DNA of 64,000 bases from Xenorhabdus griffiniae. Lineage in GTDB: Bacteria; Pseudomonadota; Gammaproteobacteria; Enterobacterales; Enterobacteriaceae. Shown one piece after another: positions 27,199 to 37,188 of this stretch; position 1 is the stretch's first letter, and each line of letters starts with the position of its first letter. The translations under genes were made by a program, and so were the position numbers. The notes beneath the pieces were generated by a model. It was not told the DNA's origin and made no database searches. It saw nothing but the letters and a program-made list of their open reading frames with translations. The stretch is from the NCBI RefSeq assembly GCF_001028135.1, contig NZ_LDNM01000008.1, positions 1-64,000 of the forward strand, in the 5' to 3' direction.

Positions 27199-27616
27199 TC
27201 TTCTCGCAGCATTTCAAATAGAACAGGTCAGCCATGCGTTTCCGTGGAGTGAAAAAACCTTTTACTCCAATCAGGGAGAACGTTATCTCAACTATAAGAT
27301 AACGCAGAATGACCAGATTATCGGTTTTGCGATAACACAGTATGTCATGGATGAAGCAACACTATTTAATATCGCTATTCATCCTGAATATCAATCACGG
27401 GGCTATGGCAGGGCATTGCTGGCGCATCTTATCAACATATTGCCTGAAAAACAGATCAATACCTTGTGGCTTGAAGTCCGCCGCTCTAACCAAGCCGCCA
27501 TTCGTTTATACGAAGATATGGGCTTTAATGAAGTTTCCATCCGCAAGAATTATTACCCGACTGCGGCAGGTAAGGAAGATGCCATTATTATGGCGTTGCC
27601 GTTGTTTGGTGAGTAA
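27167..27616 (+). CDS. rimI: Ribosomal protein S18-alanine N-acetyltransferase RimI
   Basis: A 149-residue GNAT enzyme (E. coli 148) that acetylates the N-terminal alanine of S18. The acetyl-CoA loop is YQSRGYGRALL and the C-terminal EVRRSNQAAIRLYEDMGF is the usual family segment. The start at 27167 inside the end of holD matches the family; the frame runs further upstream but without similarity. Confidence 0.95.
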   Translation: MKNISLLTPVDLLAAFQIEQVSHAFPWSEKTFYSNQGERYLNYKITQNDQIIGFAITQYVMDEATLFNIAIHPEYQSRGYGRALLAHLINILPEKQINTLWLEVRRSNQAAIRLYEDMGFNEVSIRKNYYPTAAGKEDAIIMALPLFGE

Positions 27617-27712
27617 GAAGTTGGAAGGTGAAAAGTTTTTATGAAAATTCTGGATCTGACATGCACAAAGACCCAATGGATAATCAGTTATGGAAAAAGA
27701 GGAAAAAATCGA

Positions 27713-28333
27713 TTATTTTTCAGGCGATGCTGGCAGTGCCAGCAGTGAACAATCTTTGTACATCGTCACATCTTCCGGCTCCAGTTGTCGGCAGAACCGT
27801 TCGGTTAATTTAGGTGTGTCCAAAACGGTTCTAATCGTTATTCCCCAAACAGCCCATGCTGAAATTGATGCATAACAGATAATAAAGAAAATCACACAAA
27901 AAAGTAGTAGGGCGTTAATCTCTGCATCGTAACCACTAAAAACGGATATGCCTGCTAAAGACACAATCCATGCTTTCGGGTTGAGCCATTGGCACATCAT
28001 TCCTTGTATAAGGGATGGAGCATTGGTCTCTAACTCACTATCATCACCGATCATTGGGTCTTGCATAGCAACTTTATATGCCAAGTATAACAAGAAACTG
28101 CCTCCTATATAGGTAAGTATTTCGGTTAGATATGGCACCTCATTGATAAATTGAGCTAATCCAAAGCCGAGTAAAAATAGAATCGATACAAAACCAATTG
28201 TAGCACCGGTTATATGTGGGATAGTTCGAATATATCCGCAATTGGCTCCGGTAACTGTTGCTATTATGTTTACAGGTCCTGGCGATATAGAAGTTACAAG
28301 GGCAAAAATTGCCATTGCAAATAATTGAGTCAT
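27713..28333 (-). CDS. LysE/RhtB-family amino-acid exporter
   Basis: A 206-residue membrane protein with the LysE/RhtB pattern: N-terminal SISPGPVNIIATVTGANCG, central QWLNPKAWIVSLAGISVF and about six helices. The substrate is probably an amino acid but cannot be named. It occupies the place of yjjG between rimI and prfC in E. coli and reads the opposite way, so it looks like an insertion. A disrupted small ORF lies immediately upstream on the same strand. Confidence 0.88.
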   Translation of the reverse strand: MTQLFAMAIFALVTSISPGPVNIIATVTGANCGYIRTIPHITGATIGFVSILFLLGFGLAQFINEVPYLTEILTYIGGSFLLYLAYKVAMQDPMIGDDSELETNAPSLIQGMMCQWLNPKAWIVSLAGISVFSGYDAEINALLLFCVIFFIICYASISAWAVWGITIRTVLDTPKLTERFCRQLEPEDVTMYKDCSLLALPASPEK

Positions 28334-28346
28334 AAGCTTTCATCTC

Positions 28347-28481
28347 CTAAAAATCAGTGACTTCTCCAGAGCCATTAATAAAGCGATGCTCTTGCAAATC
28401 AACAATGCGGTACTGTTTCGCCTTGATTTTTCCCGCTTTGCTTTCCCAAAATCCTTGTTCGAACTCATCAGTAATTTACAT
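28347..28481 (-). pseudogene. Small ORF with a stop at codon 2
   Basis: On the minus strand an ATG (28479-28481) with AGGA nine bases upstream is followed at once by TAA, then 42 sense codons reading ITDEFEQGFWESKAGKIKAK and ending EVTDF before TAG at 28347-28349. The residue make-up looks coding and the frame ends 13 bases before the lysE-type start. A single change AAA to TAA would explain it. The protein family was not recognised; a non-ATG start or sequencing error are alternatives. Confidence 0.5.
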
Positions 28482-28754
28482 TAACGATATTCCTGCCTGG
28501 ATGTTAAATATTGTATAAAATTGTTGTTTATAGAATTGTGCAAAATTCAAACGCAGAGGTGCTGGTCACTTACGTTTATTTGCCTGTCTTCATTTCAACG
28601 CGGACTAATGGCTAGAAAAGTGTCTGGAGTTTATTGACCGCTACAGATTTTGGGGGGCATGATAAGTTGTAATTTGCAAAGGTGCTCTAGCAGTGTAAAA
28701 TTTTTGCAAATTTATTTTCTGTACATAACATTGTACATAATTGGAAAAATTTCT
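28482..28754. other. prfC upstream region
   Basis: No gene is seen. It must hold the prfC promoter; the sequence TTGTACATAATTG with a TACATAACATTGTACATAA repeat just before the prfC start (28718-28742) stands out but has no known meaning to me. Confidence 0.4.
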
Positions 28755-30344
28755 ATGCAAAACCCAATTTTCGCCAGTGAAGTCGCCAAGCGAAGAACCT
28801 TTGCAATAATTTCTCACCCGGATGCGGGTAAAACAACTATTACCGAAAAAGTATTACTGTTCGGACAGGCGATCCAGAAAGCGGGGACGGTAAAAGGCCG
28901 AGGCTCCAACCAACACGCTAAATCAGACTGGATGGAGATGGAAAAACAGCGTGGTATCTCTATTACTACTTCCGTAATGCAGTTTCCCTATGCTGACTGT
29001 TTGGTTAACTTACTGGATACCCCAGGGCACGAAGACTTCTCGGAAGATACTTACCGCACGTTGACAGCCGTTGACTGCTGTTTGATGGTCATTGACGCCG
29101 CGAAAGGGGTTGAGGATCGTACCCGTAAATTGATGGAAGTGACCCGCCTGCGTGATACGCCAATCCTGACATTCATGAACAAGCTCGACCGTGATATTCG
29201 TGATCCAATGGAGCTTATGGATGAAGTGGAAAATGAGCTGAAGATTGCCTGTAGCCCGATTACATGGCCAATTGGCTGTGGTAAATCCTTTAAAGGCGTC
29301 TATCACCTCTACCTTGATGAAACTTATCTGTACCAATCCGGTCAGGGGCATACCATTCAGGAAGTTCGTGCTATCAAGGGATTGAACAACCCTGAACTGG
29401 ATGCAGCTGTGGGTGAAGAACTGGCGAATCAATTACGTGAAGAGCTGGAACTCGTCAAAGGTGCATCCCATGAATTTGATCAGGAAGCCTTTTTACAGGG
29501 AGAATTAACACCGGTTTTCTTCGGTACTGCATTGGGTAACTTTGGTGTTGATCATATGCTGGATGGCCTGGTTAAATGGGCGCCAAACCCAATGCCGCGT
29601 CAGGCTGATGCGCGTGAAGTGGCTGCGGGTGAAGAGAAATTCACCGGTTTTGTTTTCAAAATTCAGGCGAATATGGACCCGAAACACCGTGACCGTGTGG
29701 CCTTTTTGCGCGTTGTTTCCGGTAAATATGAAAAAGGCATGAAACTACGCCAGGTTCGCATTAAGAAAGACGTTGTTATTTCTGATGCGCTGACCTTTAT
29801 GGCAGGGGATCGTTCTCATGTTGAGCACGCTTATCCGGGGGACATTATCGGTCTGCACAATCATGGCACTATTCAGATTGGCGATACCTTCACTCAAGGT
29901 GAAGAGTTGAAATTTACCGGCATCCCTAACTTTGCCCCTGAATTGTTCCGCCGTATTCGTCTGCGTGATCCGTTGAAGCAGAAACAGTTGCTGAAAGGTC
30001 TGGTGCAATTATCAGAAGAAGGTGCTGTACAGGTATTCCGTCCGTTGTCCAATAACGATCTCATTGTTGGAGCGGTAGGTGTGCTTCAGTTTGACGTGGT
30101 TGTTGCCCGCTTGAAGAGTGAATATAACGTTGAAGCACTGTATGAACCGGTTAACGTTTCCACTGCTCGCTGGGTAGAATGCAGCGATGTGAAGAAATTG
30201 GAAGAATTCAAGCGTAAAAGTGAGCAGAATCTGGCTCTTGATGGTGGTGATAATTTAACTTACATTGCCCCAACCATGGTCAATTTAAACTTGACCAGTG
30301 AACGCTATCCTGATGTTTCCTTCCGCAAGACACGGGAACATTAA
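28755..30344 (+). CDS. prfC: Peptide chain release factor 3
   Basis: A 529-residue GTPase, the E. coli length, that recycles RF1 and RF2 from terminated ribosomes. GTPase motifs: P-loop [17 protein letters not shown] and NKLD. The start at 28755 gives the family N-terminus [19 protein letters not shown]; the frame stays open upstream but has no similarity. A terminator hairpin follows the stop. Confidence 0.97.
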   Translation: MQNPIFASEVAKRRTFAIISHPDAGKTTITEKVLLFGQAIQKAGTVKGRGSNQHAKSDWMEMEKQRGISITTSVMQFPYADCLVNLLDTPGHEDFSEDTYRTLTAVDCCLMVIDAAKGVEDRTRKLMEVTRLRDTPILTFMNKLDRDIRDPMELMDEVENELKIACSPITWPIGCGKSFKGVYHLYLDETYLYQSGQGHTIQEVRAIKGLNNPELDAAVGEELANQLREELELVKGASHEFDQEAFLQGELTPVFFGTALGNFGVDHMLDGLVKWAPNPMPRQADAREVAAGEEKFTGFVFKIQANMDPKHRDRVAFLRVVSGKYEKGMKLRQVRIKKDVVISDALTFMAGDRSHVEHAYPGDIIGLHNHGTIQIGDTFTQGEELKFTGIPNFAPELFRRIRLRDPLKQKQLLKGLVQLSEEGAVQVFRPLSNNDLIVGAVGVLQFDVVVARLKSEYNVEALYEPVNVSTARWVECSDVKKLEEFKRKSEQNLALDGGDNLTYIAPTMVNLNLTSERYPDVSFRKTREH

Positions 30345-30354
30345 TCCCCTTTCC

Positions 30355-30376
30355 GGGCCAGCTATTCTGTTGGCCC
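30355..30376 (+). terminator. prfC terminator
   Basis: GGGCCA (30355-30360) pairs with TGGCCC (30371-30376), followed by TTATTATTT. The stem is short, so it is a modest terminator. Confidence 0.65.
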
Positions 30377-30550
30377 TTATTATTTATGCTATCTGTATAT
30401 TCTGCTTTTTGTGCCAATAAAAGAATAACTCTCTCCGTTAATGAAAATATACGTTATTTTTTGTAAATCTCATTTTATCACTATTGCCTAATTGACATAC
30501 TGCATACTGTTTTGGTGGCGGTTCAGACTGAAATTAAAAAAGGTGGTAGG

Positions 30551-30958
30551 ATGAAAAATATTAAGTTTACACATTCACTACTGGCTGTTGTTCTAGGCTC
30601 GGTATTGGTCAGTGGTAGTGCTCTGGCAGCGGATCTTTCTGTGGGAAAAACATTGGAGAGTACAGGGCAAAAAATCGATAAATCTCTAGACAGTGCAGGG
30701 AACCAAATTGATAACTCCCTGCAAAAAGCAGATGATTATTTAGACGACAGTGCCATTACAGCAAAAGTGAAGGAAAAATTGCTGGAACATAAAGGGATAA
30801 ATAGTCATGACATTTCGGTAAAAACGGAAAAAGGCGTTGTCCATCTTTCCGGTTTTGTCAAAAACAAACATCAAGCGGCGAAGATAGTTAAGATTGTTCA
30901 TGGAATAAAAGGTGTCAAATCAGTAAAAAGCACGATAGAGATTAAAAAACAATCTTAA
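30551..30958 (+). CDS. osmY: OsmY-like periplasmic BON-domain protein
   Basis: A 135-residue protein with a signal peptide ending near SGSALA and one BON domain (DDSAITAKVKEKLLEHKGIN through GVKSVKSTIEIK). E. coli OsmY is 201 residues and has two BON domains, so this is a one-domain form. Between the signal and the BON domain lies a repeated pattern STGQKIDKSLDSAGNQIDNS. The place between prfC and yjjU is that of osmY. The start follows AGGTGG. OsmY is induced by osmotic stress and aids periplasmic stability. Confidence 0.8.
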   Translation: MKNIKFTHSLLAVVLGSVLVSGSALAADLSVGKTLESTGQKIDKSLDSAGNQIDNSLQKADDYLDDSAITAKVKEKLLEHKGINSHDISVKTEKGVVHLSGFVKNKHQAAKIVKIVHGIKGVKSVKSTIEIKKQS

Positions 30959-30985
30959 TCTGAAAAAATAACAGATATTGAGAAT

Positions 30986-31009
30986 AGAGTGGCTGATAAT
31001 AGCCACTCT
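30986..31009 (+). terminator. Terminator after the osmY-like gene
   Basis: AGAGTGGCT (30986-30994) pairs perfectly with AGCCACTCT (31001-31009), loop of six, followed by a T-rich tract. Confidence 0.85.
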
Positions 31010-31209
31010 TTCTGTTTCTTTTCCTCAAATAATATCTTGTTAAGTGACGAGATTACTCATTCGCTGGCGGCATTCTGGTCACTGGCTATTCTCATATCAA
31101 TTTAACTATTGGTGCTTTATTTCTTCACTTTTTATAAAAATGTTACAAGCAAGTTTTTTGAGCAACGATATACTGATAGGTATTCGGCGGCTTTCAGAGG
31201 GAGAGAAGA

Positions 31210-32325
31210 GTGGGGAAACATATTTCAATAACATTAGGTAATATCGAACCTTTAGCTTATCAGTCCCAGATTAAACCCGGGAAAATTGCTCTCGTTTGTG
31301 AAGGGGGTGGTCAGCGAGGTATTTTTACCGCCGGTGTCTTGGATGAATTTCTCCGTCTTGGTTTTAATCCGTTCGAACTGTTCCTTGGGACATCGGCGGG
31401 AGCGCAAAACCTTTCTGCCTATATTTGTGGTCAGAGGGGGTATGCACGCAAGATAATCAACCGTTATACAACTAACCCCGCTTTTTTTAATCCATTACGC
31501 TTTGTGCGCGGTGGGCATTTGATCGATTTAGATTGGTATATTGATACCATATCTGAGCAGTTGCCGTTGGATATTCCTGTCGCAATGCGTCAGTTTGATG
31601 TTGGACGTGAATTTTACATGTGTGCTTGCCGCTCGGATAATTTTGAGCCGAGTTACCTGCATCCAGATGACAAAAATTGGATGGATATTGTCAAGGCCTC
31701 CAGCGCCATTCCGGGGTTTTATCGTAACGGCGTTACGCTTGATGATGTGGTTTACCAAGATGGGGGGATTTGTGATGCGATCCCAGTGCAGGAGGCTTAT
31801 CGCCGAGGCGCGGATACTATTGTAGTGATTCGCACAGTGCCTTCACAGCTTTATTATACGCCTCAGTGGTTCAAGCGTATGGAGCGTTGGTTAGAAGTGA
31901 GTAGTTTGCAAAAAATGGTCAAGATGCTCAACCTCCATGCACAAAGTTACCGCCGAACCCAGAAATTTATCGAAAATCCACCGGATAATGTGCAAATCTT
32001 CGAAATTTATCCACCAGCACCCTTGGCAACAATGGCTCTAGGCAGTCGGCTCAGTGCGTTAAATCAGGATTATCATTTGGGGCGGCGTTGCGGACGATAT
32101 TTTCTGGCAACGATTGGACATACTTTTGTTGAAGGCAAATTTGGGCATACAGAACGTAAAAGTTATGGGGTATGCCGTACAGGATTAAGTTCTGATCACA
32201 ACTGTTTTCGGCGAAACCATTTCCTGAACGGTGGCAATCATTGCCCGTCAGTGGAATCCCCGGCGTCTGGGATGGTGGAGCATGTGCAAACGGTAGGAAC
32301 TCTCATGATGGATAAGTTGGATTAG
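31210..32325 (+). CDS. yjjU: Patatin-like phospholipase YjjU
   Basis: A 371-residue patatin-family lipid acyl hydrolase. The oxyanion loop CEGGGQRGIFTAGVLDEF, nucleophile elbow GTSAG and catalytic DGG (YQDGGICDAIP) are intact. The first 300 residues match E. coli YjjU closely; the last 70 (from about GHTFVEGKFG) do not and are rich in Cys and His. It starts at GTG with a GAGGGAGAG sequence upstream. yjjV begins directly after its stop codon. Confidence 0.9.
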   Translation: MGKHISITLGNIEPLAYQSQIKPGKIALVCEGGGQRGIFTAGVLDEFLRLGFNPFELFLGTSAGAQNLSAYICGQRGYARKIINRYTTNPAFFNPLRFVRGGHLIDLDWYIDTISEQLPLDIPVAMRQFDVGREFYMCACRSDNFEPSYLHPDDKNWMDIVKASSAIPGFYRNGVTLDDVVYQDGGICDAIPVQEAYRRGADTIVVIRTVPSQLYYTPQWFKRMERWLEVSSLQKMVKMLNLHAQSYRRTQKFIENPPDNVQIFEIYPPAPLATMALGSRLSALNQDYHLGRRCGRYFLATIGHTFVEGKFGHTERKSYGVCRTGLSSDHNCFRRNHFLNGGNHCPSVESPASGMVEHVQTVGTLMMDKLD

Positions 32326-33096
32326 ATGCTGATTGATACACATTGCCATTTTGATTTCCCTCCTTTTGCTGGTGATGAAATAGTGAGCCTGCAACAAGCC
32401 AGACAAATGGGCGTGGAAAAAATTATCGTTCCGACAATAGGTCAAACAAACTTCCAGAGAGTTTCTGCGCTGGCTGAGGCTTATTCTCCGATTTATGCCG
32501 CATTTGGTTTACATCCACTCTATATTGCTGAACACCAAGCGATCCATTTGGATGAGTTGGCGCAAAAATTACAGGAAAAAGAGGCCAAATGCGTAGCGGT
32601 AGGTGAAATCGGTCTTGACCTTTATATGCCGGATCCGCAGTTTGAAAAGCAGAAAAGCATGTTAGAAGTACAGCTAAAACTAGCGAAACAACACGATCTG
32701 CCGGTGATACTCCATTCCAGAAAAAGCCATGACCAATTGGCAGCAATCTTGAGGAAGCACAAATTACCGCGAACAGGGGTTATTCATGGTTTTGCGGGGA
32801 GTTTATCTCAAGCCCAGGCCTTTATTCGTCTGGGGTTTTACATTGGTGTCGGGGGAACAATTACCTACGATAGAGCGCAAAAGACCCGGAACACTATTTC
32901 ACAATTGCCTTTGTCATCTTTGGTGCTGGAAACGGATGCGCCTGATATGCCGTTATCGGGGTTTCAGGGGCTGCCAAACCGACCAGAAAGGGTTGCACAG
33001 GTTTTTTCTGTATTGTGTGAATTGCGTCAGGAGCCGTCAGATGAAATTGCCAATCAGCTTTACCAAAATAGCACTATCCTATTTGCATTGAGTTGA
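32326..33096 (+). CDS. yjjV: TatD-family metal-dependent hydrolase YjjV
   Basis: A 256-residue TIM-barrel hydrolase (E. coli 259). Metal ligands are visible in THCHFDF, GEIGLD, LHSRKSHD, IHGFAGS and ETDAPD. Relatives are DNases or deoxyribonuclease-like enzymes. The ATG follows the yjjU TAG without spacing, so translation is probably coupled. E. coli yjjW and yjjI, which normally follow, are absent. Confidence 0.93.
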   Translation: MLIDTHCHFDFPPFAGDEIVSLQQARQMGVEKIIVPTIGQTNFQRVSALAEAYSPIYAAFGLHPLYIAEHQAIHLDELAQKLQEKEAKCVAVGEIGLDLYMPDPQFEKQKSMLEVQLKLAKQHDLPVILHSRKSHDQLAAILRKHKLPRTGVIHGFAGSLSQAQAFIRLGFYIGVGGTITYDRAQKTRNTISQLPLSSLVLETDAPDMPLSGFQGLPNRPERVAQVFSVLCELRQEPSDEIANQLYQNSTILFALS

Positions 33097-33203
33097 CTTA
33101 TAACATATTAATAATGTTTAACTTATATTCTTTGCCTATTTATCCTGCCTTTTACCTTTTTCTCCATTAAATCATCTAACCCCACCGAAACTAGGTGGTT
33201 TTA

Positions 33204-33219
33204 TGTGATGTATGTCTCA
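33204..33219 (+). promoter_or_regulatory. CRP-like site upstream of the deo region
   Basis: TGTGA, six bases, TCTCA, flanked by A/T: one mismatch from the CRP consensus. A weaker TGTGA half-site lies near 33256. The 33097-33381 gap is otherwise gene-free. In E. coli deo and nupC genes are activated by CRP and repressed by CytR and DeoR; CytR or DeoR sites were not resolved here. Confidence 0.6.
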
Positions 33220-33381
33220 TTTTGTATTTTTATATTACTTTTTACGGTATTAATTTGTGATGTTAGTTGCTTGTTCCTTTTTAGTCCTAGGTATAATCGG
33301 CTCACACACAATGTCAGTAGGAATTTATAGGATAACTGACATATTTTCTTATTATTTATTCAGTGAACAGGGATCCTTCCA

Positions 33382-34659
33382 ATGCAACTCCTTATGAGCC
33401 TGATCGGGATGGCAGTGCTGGTTTTTATCGCAGTACTCTTCTCCAGTAATTATCGAGCCATTAAAATCCGCACCGTCTTGGGCGCCTTTCTGATGCAGGT
33501 TGCCATTGGGGCATTTGTACTTTATGTACCCGCCGGCAAAGACATTCTGGGGGGAATGTCAAAAGGCGTATCCAATGTAATTGGATACGGACAAAAAGGA
33601 ACAGATTTTATTTTTGGCGGTCTGGTGTCCGACAAAATGTTTGAATTATTCGGCGGCGGCGGTTTTGTCTTTGCCCTGCGTGTCCTGCCAGTGATTGTTT
33701 TCTTCTCATCACTCATTGCGGTGTTGTATTACATGGGCATTATGCAGTTCGTCATCAAAATATTGGGTGGTGGATTGCAGAAAATATTGGGAACCTCACG
33801 GACTGAATCTTTGTCTGCAACGGCGAATATTTTCGTCGGTCAAACCGAAGCGCCTTTGGTTGTCCGTCCGTACATTTCGACCATGACCCAGTCTGAGTTG
33901 TTCGCAGTGATGTGTGGTGGCCTGGCTTCTGTTGCCGGCTCTGTATTGGCGGGCTATGCATCTATGGGTGTTCCATTGGAATACCTGATTGCGGCTTCAT
34001 TTATGGCTGCGCCAGGTGGTTTACTGTTTGCAAAATTGCTGGTGCCGGAAACAGAAAAAACGCACGATATGGCTGATGCGATGTCGTTGGTTGCAGCGGA
34101 AGATCGTCCTGCGAATATTATTGATGCTGCGGCATCGGGTGCAGCATCTGGTATGCAGTTAGCCCTGAATGTTGGTGCCATGCTGTTGGCATTCACCGCA
34201 TTGATTGCTTTGCTGAACGGTATCTTAGGCGGTATCGGCGGCTGGTTTGATTATCCTCAATTATCGATGGAATTGGTTTTGGGTTGGGTTTTTGCACCCA
34301 TTGCCTACCTGATCGGTATTCCGTGGAATGAGGCAACAATTGCGGGTTCTTTCATCGGGCAGAAATTAGTTGTTAACGAATTCGTGGCATTCATGAACTT
34401 TAGTGAATACCTGCAAGCCGATGATGCTGTTCAGGCTGCGGGGCTGCAAGTACTTTCCGGCCATACTAAAGCCATTATCTCTTTTGCGCTGTGTGGTTTC
34501 GCCAACCTGTCTTCTGTTGCGATCCTTCTGGGCGGCTTAGGTGGTATGGCTCCAAATCGTCGCGGTGATATTGCCCGTTTCGGTTTTAAAGCCGTCTTGG
34601 CGGGTTCACTTTCTAACTTGATGAGTGCAACCATTGCCGGATTCTTCTTTTCGTTGTAA
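33382..34659 (+). CDS. nupC: Concentrative nucleoside transporter (NupC family)
   Basis: A 425-residue CNT-family symporter importing nucleosides with protons or sodium. Family segments: [36 protein letters not shown] with the substrate-binding Gln-Thr-Glu, and [16 protein letters not shown]. It precedes deoC by 211 bases on the same strand and probably supplies the nucleosides that DeoABCD break down. Between them lies a palindromic repeat, so co-transcription is uncertain. Confidence 0.93.
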   Translation: MQLLMSLIGMAVLVFIAVLFSSNYRAIKIRTVLGAFLMQVAIGAFVLYVPAGKDILGGMSKGVSNVIGYGQKGTDFIFGGLVSDKMFELFGGGGFVFALRVLPVIVFFSSLIAVLYYMGIMQFVIKILGGGLQKILGTSRTESLSATANIFVGQTEAPLVVRPYISTMTQSELFAVMCGGLASVAGSVLAGYASMGVPLEYLIAASFMAAPGGLLFAKLLVPETEKTHDMADAMSLVAAEDRPANIIDAAASGAASGMQLALNVGAMLLAFTALIALLNGILGGIGGWFDYPQLSMELVLGWVFAPIAYLIGIPWNEATIAGSFIGQKLVVNEFVAFMNFSEYLQADDAVQAAGLQVLSGHTKAIISFALCGFANLSSVAILLGGLGGMAPNRRGDIARFGFKAVLAGSLSNLMSATIAGFFFSL

Positions 34660-34684
34660 GACACAGGAAGTCTATACTCGATAA

Positions 34685-34765
34685 ACTTCAAGTAGCAATC
34701 CGCAAGACGACGCGAGGCCTTATATTTCCCCGCGCAGCGGGGAAATATAACACGCATCTTGAAGT
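34685..34765. repeat. Nested palindromic intergenic element
   Basis: Outer arms ACTTCAAG (34685-34692) and CTTGAAGT (34758-34765) enclose a perfect 13-base inner inverted repeat TATATTTCCCCGC / GCGGGGAAATATA (34721-34733 and 34737-34749, loop of three). The left flank CGATAAACTTCAAGT is shared in part with the palindrome at 52375-52409. It looks like a dispersed, non-coding palindromic repeat. Confidence 0.75.
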
Positions 34766-34870
34766 TAGATTGGTATATATCAAATTGAATGCAGGTGAGA
34801 TTTCTCACCTGTATTTGTTTTAAGTCTGTTGTCTGATTCAGTGACGATAATCATACCGTTGGAGAGTTTT

Positions 34871-35650
34871 ATGACCGATTTAACTGCCGCCGCTCAACTG
34901 GCGCTGAGTTTGATGGATTTAACTACACTTAATGATGATGATACAGATGAGAAAGTGGCCGCACTTTGTCGTCAGGCAAACAGCCCTGCCGGAAAGACGG
35001 CAGCTATCTGCATCTATCCACGTTTTATTCCCGTGGCACGTAACGTATTACGCGAACAGGGAACCCCTGATATCCGCATTGCCACGGTGACTAATTTCCC
35101 ACATGGCAATGATGATATCGACATTGCACTGGCTGAAACGCGTGCTGCCATAGCTTATGGTGCTGATGAAGTGGATGTTGTTTTTCCTTATCGTGCACTG
35201 ATGGCCGGTAATGAGCAGATTGGTTTTGATTTGGTAACAGCCTGTAAAACGGCCTGTACTGAATCCGGCGTCTGGCTAAAAGTCATCATTGAAACGGGGG
35301 AATTAAAAGAAGCGGCTTTGATTCGCAAGGCATCTGAAATTTCCATTAAGGCGGGAGCGGATTTCATCAAAACTTCAACGGGTAAGGTTCCCGTTAATGC
35401 GACGCTGGAAAGTGCCGAAATTATGCTGAGTGTGATCCGTGATATGAGCGTAGGTGATCGCGTTGGTTTTAAACCGGCGGGCGGTGTGCGTACCAGCGAA
35501 GAAGCGGCACAATATTTGGCGTTGGCAGAACGTATTATGGGAAATCAATGGGTTGATTCCCGTCATTTCCGTTTTGGGGCGTCCAGTTTGTTGGGCAGTT
35601 TGTTGACAACGCTTGGACACCAGAGTCAAAAGCAAAGTAGGGGTTATTGA
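34871..35650 (+). CDS. deoC: Deoxyribose-phosphate aldolase
   Basis: A 259-residue class I aldolase, the E. coli length, that splits 2-deoxyribose 5-phosphate into glyceraldehyde 3-phosphate and acetaldehyde. The Schiff-base lysine is in [10 protein letters not shown] and a second active-site lysine in FKPAGGVRT. The start at 34871 follows GGAGAG; an upstream in-frame ATG at 34829 lacks family similarity. First of the four deo genes. Confidence 0.97.
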   Translation: MTDLTAAAQLALSLMDLTTLNDDDTDEKVAALCRQANSPAGKTAAICIYPRFIPVARNVLREQGTPDIRIATVTNFPHGNDDIDIALAETRAAIAYGADEVDVVFPYRALMAGNEQIGFDLVTACKTACTESGVWLKVIIETGELKEAALIRKASEISIKAGADFIKTSTGKVPVNATLESAEIMLSVIRDMSVGDRVGFKPAGGVRTSEEAAQYLALAERIMGNQWVDSRHFRFGASSLLGSLLTTLGHQSQKQSRGY

Positions 35651-35734
35651 GATCAATAATCACTCACTGCACACACGCTAAGATAGTGTGCATAACTGCC
35701 ATTCTTTTCAGGTGATAATGATTGGGAGGTAGCT

Positions 35735-37111
35735 TTGTTTCTGGCACAGGAAATTATCCGCAAAAAACGTGATGGTCATCCACTGAATGAAGAAGAGATC
35801 CGCTTCTTTATTAACGGTGTCCGTGATAATACGGTTTCCGAAGGGCAGATTGCTGCACTGGCAATGACTATCTATTTCCATGACATGACGATGGAAGAAC
35901 GTGTCGCACTGACTTTAGCGGTGCGTGATTCTGGTACGGTTTTAGACTGGAAGACATTGAATTTACCCGGCCCGATTGTCGATAAACACTCGACGGGCGG
36001 TGTGGGCGATGTCACTTCCCTGATGCTGGGTCCAATGGTAGCGGCTTGCGGGGGATATGTACCGATGATATCGGGACGTGGCTTGGGGCATACCGGAGGA
36101 ACGCTGGATAAATTAGAATCCATTCCCGGTTTTGATATTTTCCCTGATGAGTACCGTTTCCGCGAGATTATTCGCAATGTCGGTATTGCCATTATCGGAC
36201 AGACAAATTCGCTGGCACCGGCGGATAAACGCTTTTATGCGACGCGTGATATTACGGCGACCGTTGATTCTATCCCTTTGATTACCGCCTCTATCTTGGG
36301 TAAGAAATTAGCCGAAGGGCTGGATGCTTTAGTCATGGATGTGAAAGTGGGTTCTGGGGCATTTATGCCGACCTACGAACAATCGGAACGGCTGGCCGAA
36401 GCTATCGTTGAAGTCGCCAATGGGGCGGGATGTAAGACTACGGCACTCTTGACGGATATGAATCAAGTTTTGGCATCCAGCGCGGGTAATGCGTTGGAAG
36501 TGCGTGAAGCTGTCCAATTCCTGACCGGAGAATACCGTAACCCTCGGTTGTTTGACGTTACCATGGCATTATCTGCTGAAATGCTGGTGTCAGGTAATTT
36601 GGCTATTGATCGTGACGATGCATACCATAAATTACAAGCTGCACTGGACAGTGGCAGGGCGGCGGAAACATTTGGTCGCATGGTGGCAGCGCAGAAAGGG
36701 CCGACTGATTTTGTTGAAAATTACTCCCGCTACCTCCCGACAGCGGAATTTGTCAAGCCAGTATTGGCTGGCGAGGTGTTAGCTGAACAGATGTTAGCGG
36801 GAAAAAATTGCATTGTTGCAGAAATGGATACCCGTGTCTTAGGAATGTCAGTGGTTGCATTGGGCGGAGGACGTCGTAAAGCGACAGATCCCATTAATTA
36901 CAGTGTGGGGCTAAGTGATATCGTTGCGCTAGGTACAAACGTGAATGCGGATACTCCCTTGGCAATGATTCATGCCAATAGTGAGCATACCTGGCATGAC
37001 GCCGCAGAAGCAGTACGTAAGGCGCTTGTTTTGAAGGATAAGGAAACAGTTTTTAAGGAAAGCGGGACACAAGCCACCACACCGATGGTTTATCGTTATA
37101 TCCGTGGATAA
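35735..37111 (+). CDS. deoA: Thymidine phosphorylase
   Basis: A 458-residue enzyme (E. coli 440) that converts thymidine and phosphate to thymine and deoxyribose 1-phosphate. The phosphate-binding KHSTGGVGD is present, with [20 protein letters not shown]. It starts at TTG after GGGAGG, as in E. coli. The C-terminus is somewhat longer than in E. coli ([20 protein letters not shown]). Confidence 0.96.
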   Translation: MFLAQEIIRKKRDGHPLNEEEIRFFINGVRDNTVSEGQIAALAMTIYFHDMTMEERVALTLAVRDSGTVLDWKTLNLPGPIVDKHSTGGVGDVTSLMLGPMVAACGGYVPMISGRGLGHTGGTLDKLESIPGFDIFPDEYRFREIIRNVGIAIIGQTNSLAPADKRFYATRDITATVDSIPLITASILGKKLAEGLDALVMDVKVGSGAFMPTYEQSERLAEAIVEVANGAGCKTTALLTDMNQVLASSAGNALEVREAVQFLTGEYRNPRLFDVTMALSAEMLVSGNLAIDRDDAYHKLQAALDSGRAAETFGRMVAAQKGPTDFVENYSRYLPTAEFVKPVLAGEVLAEQMLAGKNCIVAEMDTRVLGMSVVALGGGRRKATDPINYSVGLSDIVALGTNVNADTPLAMIHANSEHTWHDAAEAVRKALVLKDKETVFKESGTQATTPMVYRYIRG

Positions 37112-37188
37112 ATCATACAAGCATTGAAATTGATTTTAATAGCTGGCAGTTTCCGCATTGATAGCGTGAATTGACGCAGGAGAAAATT

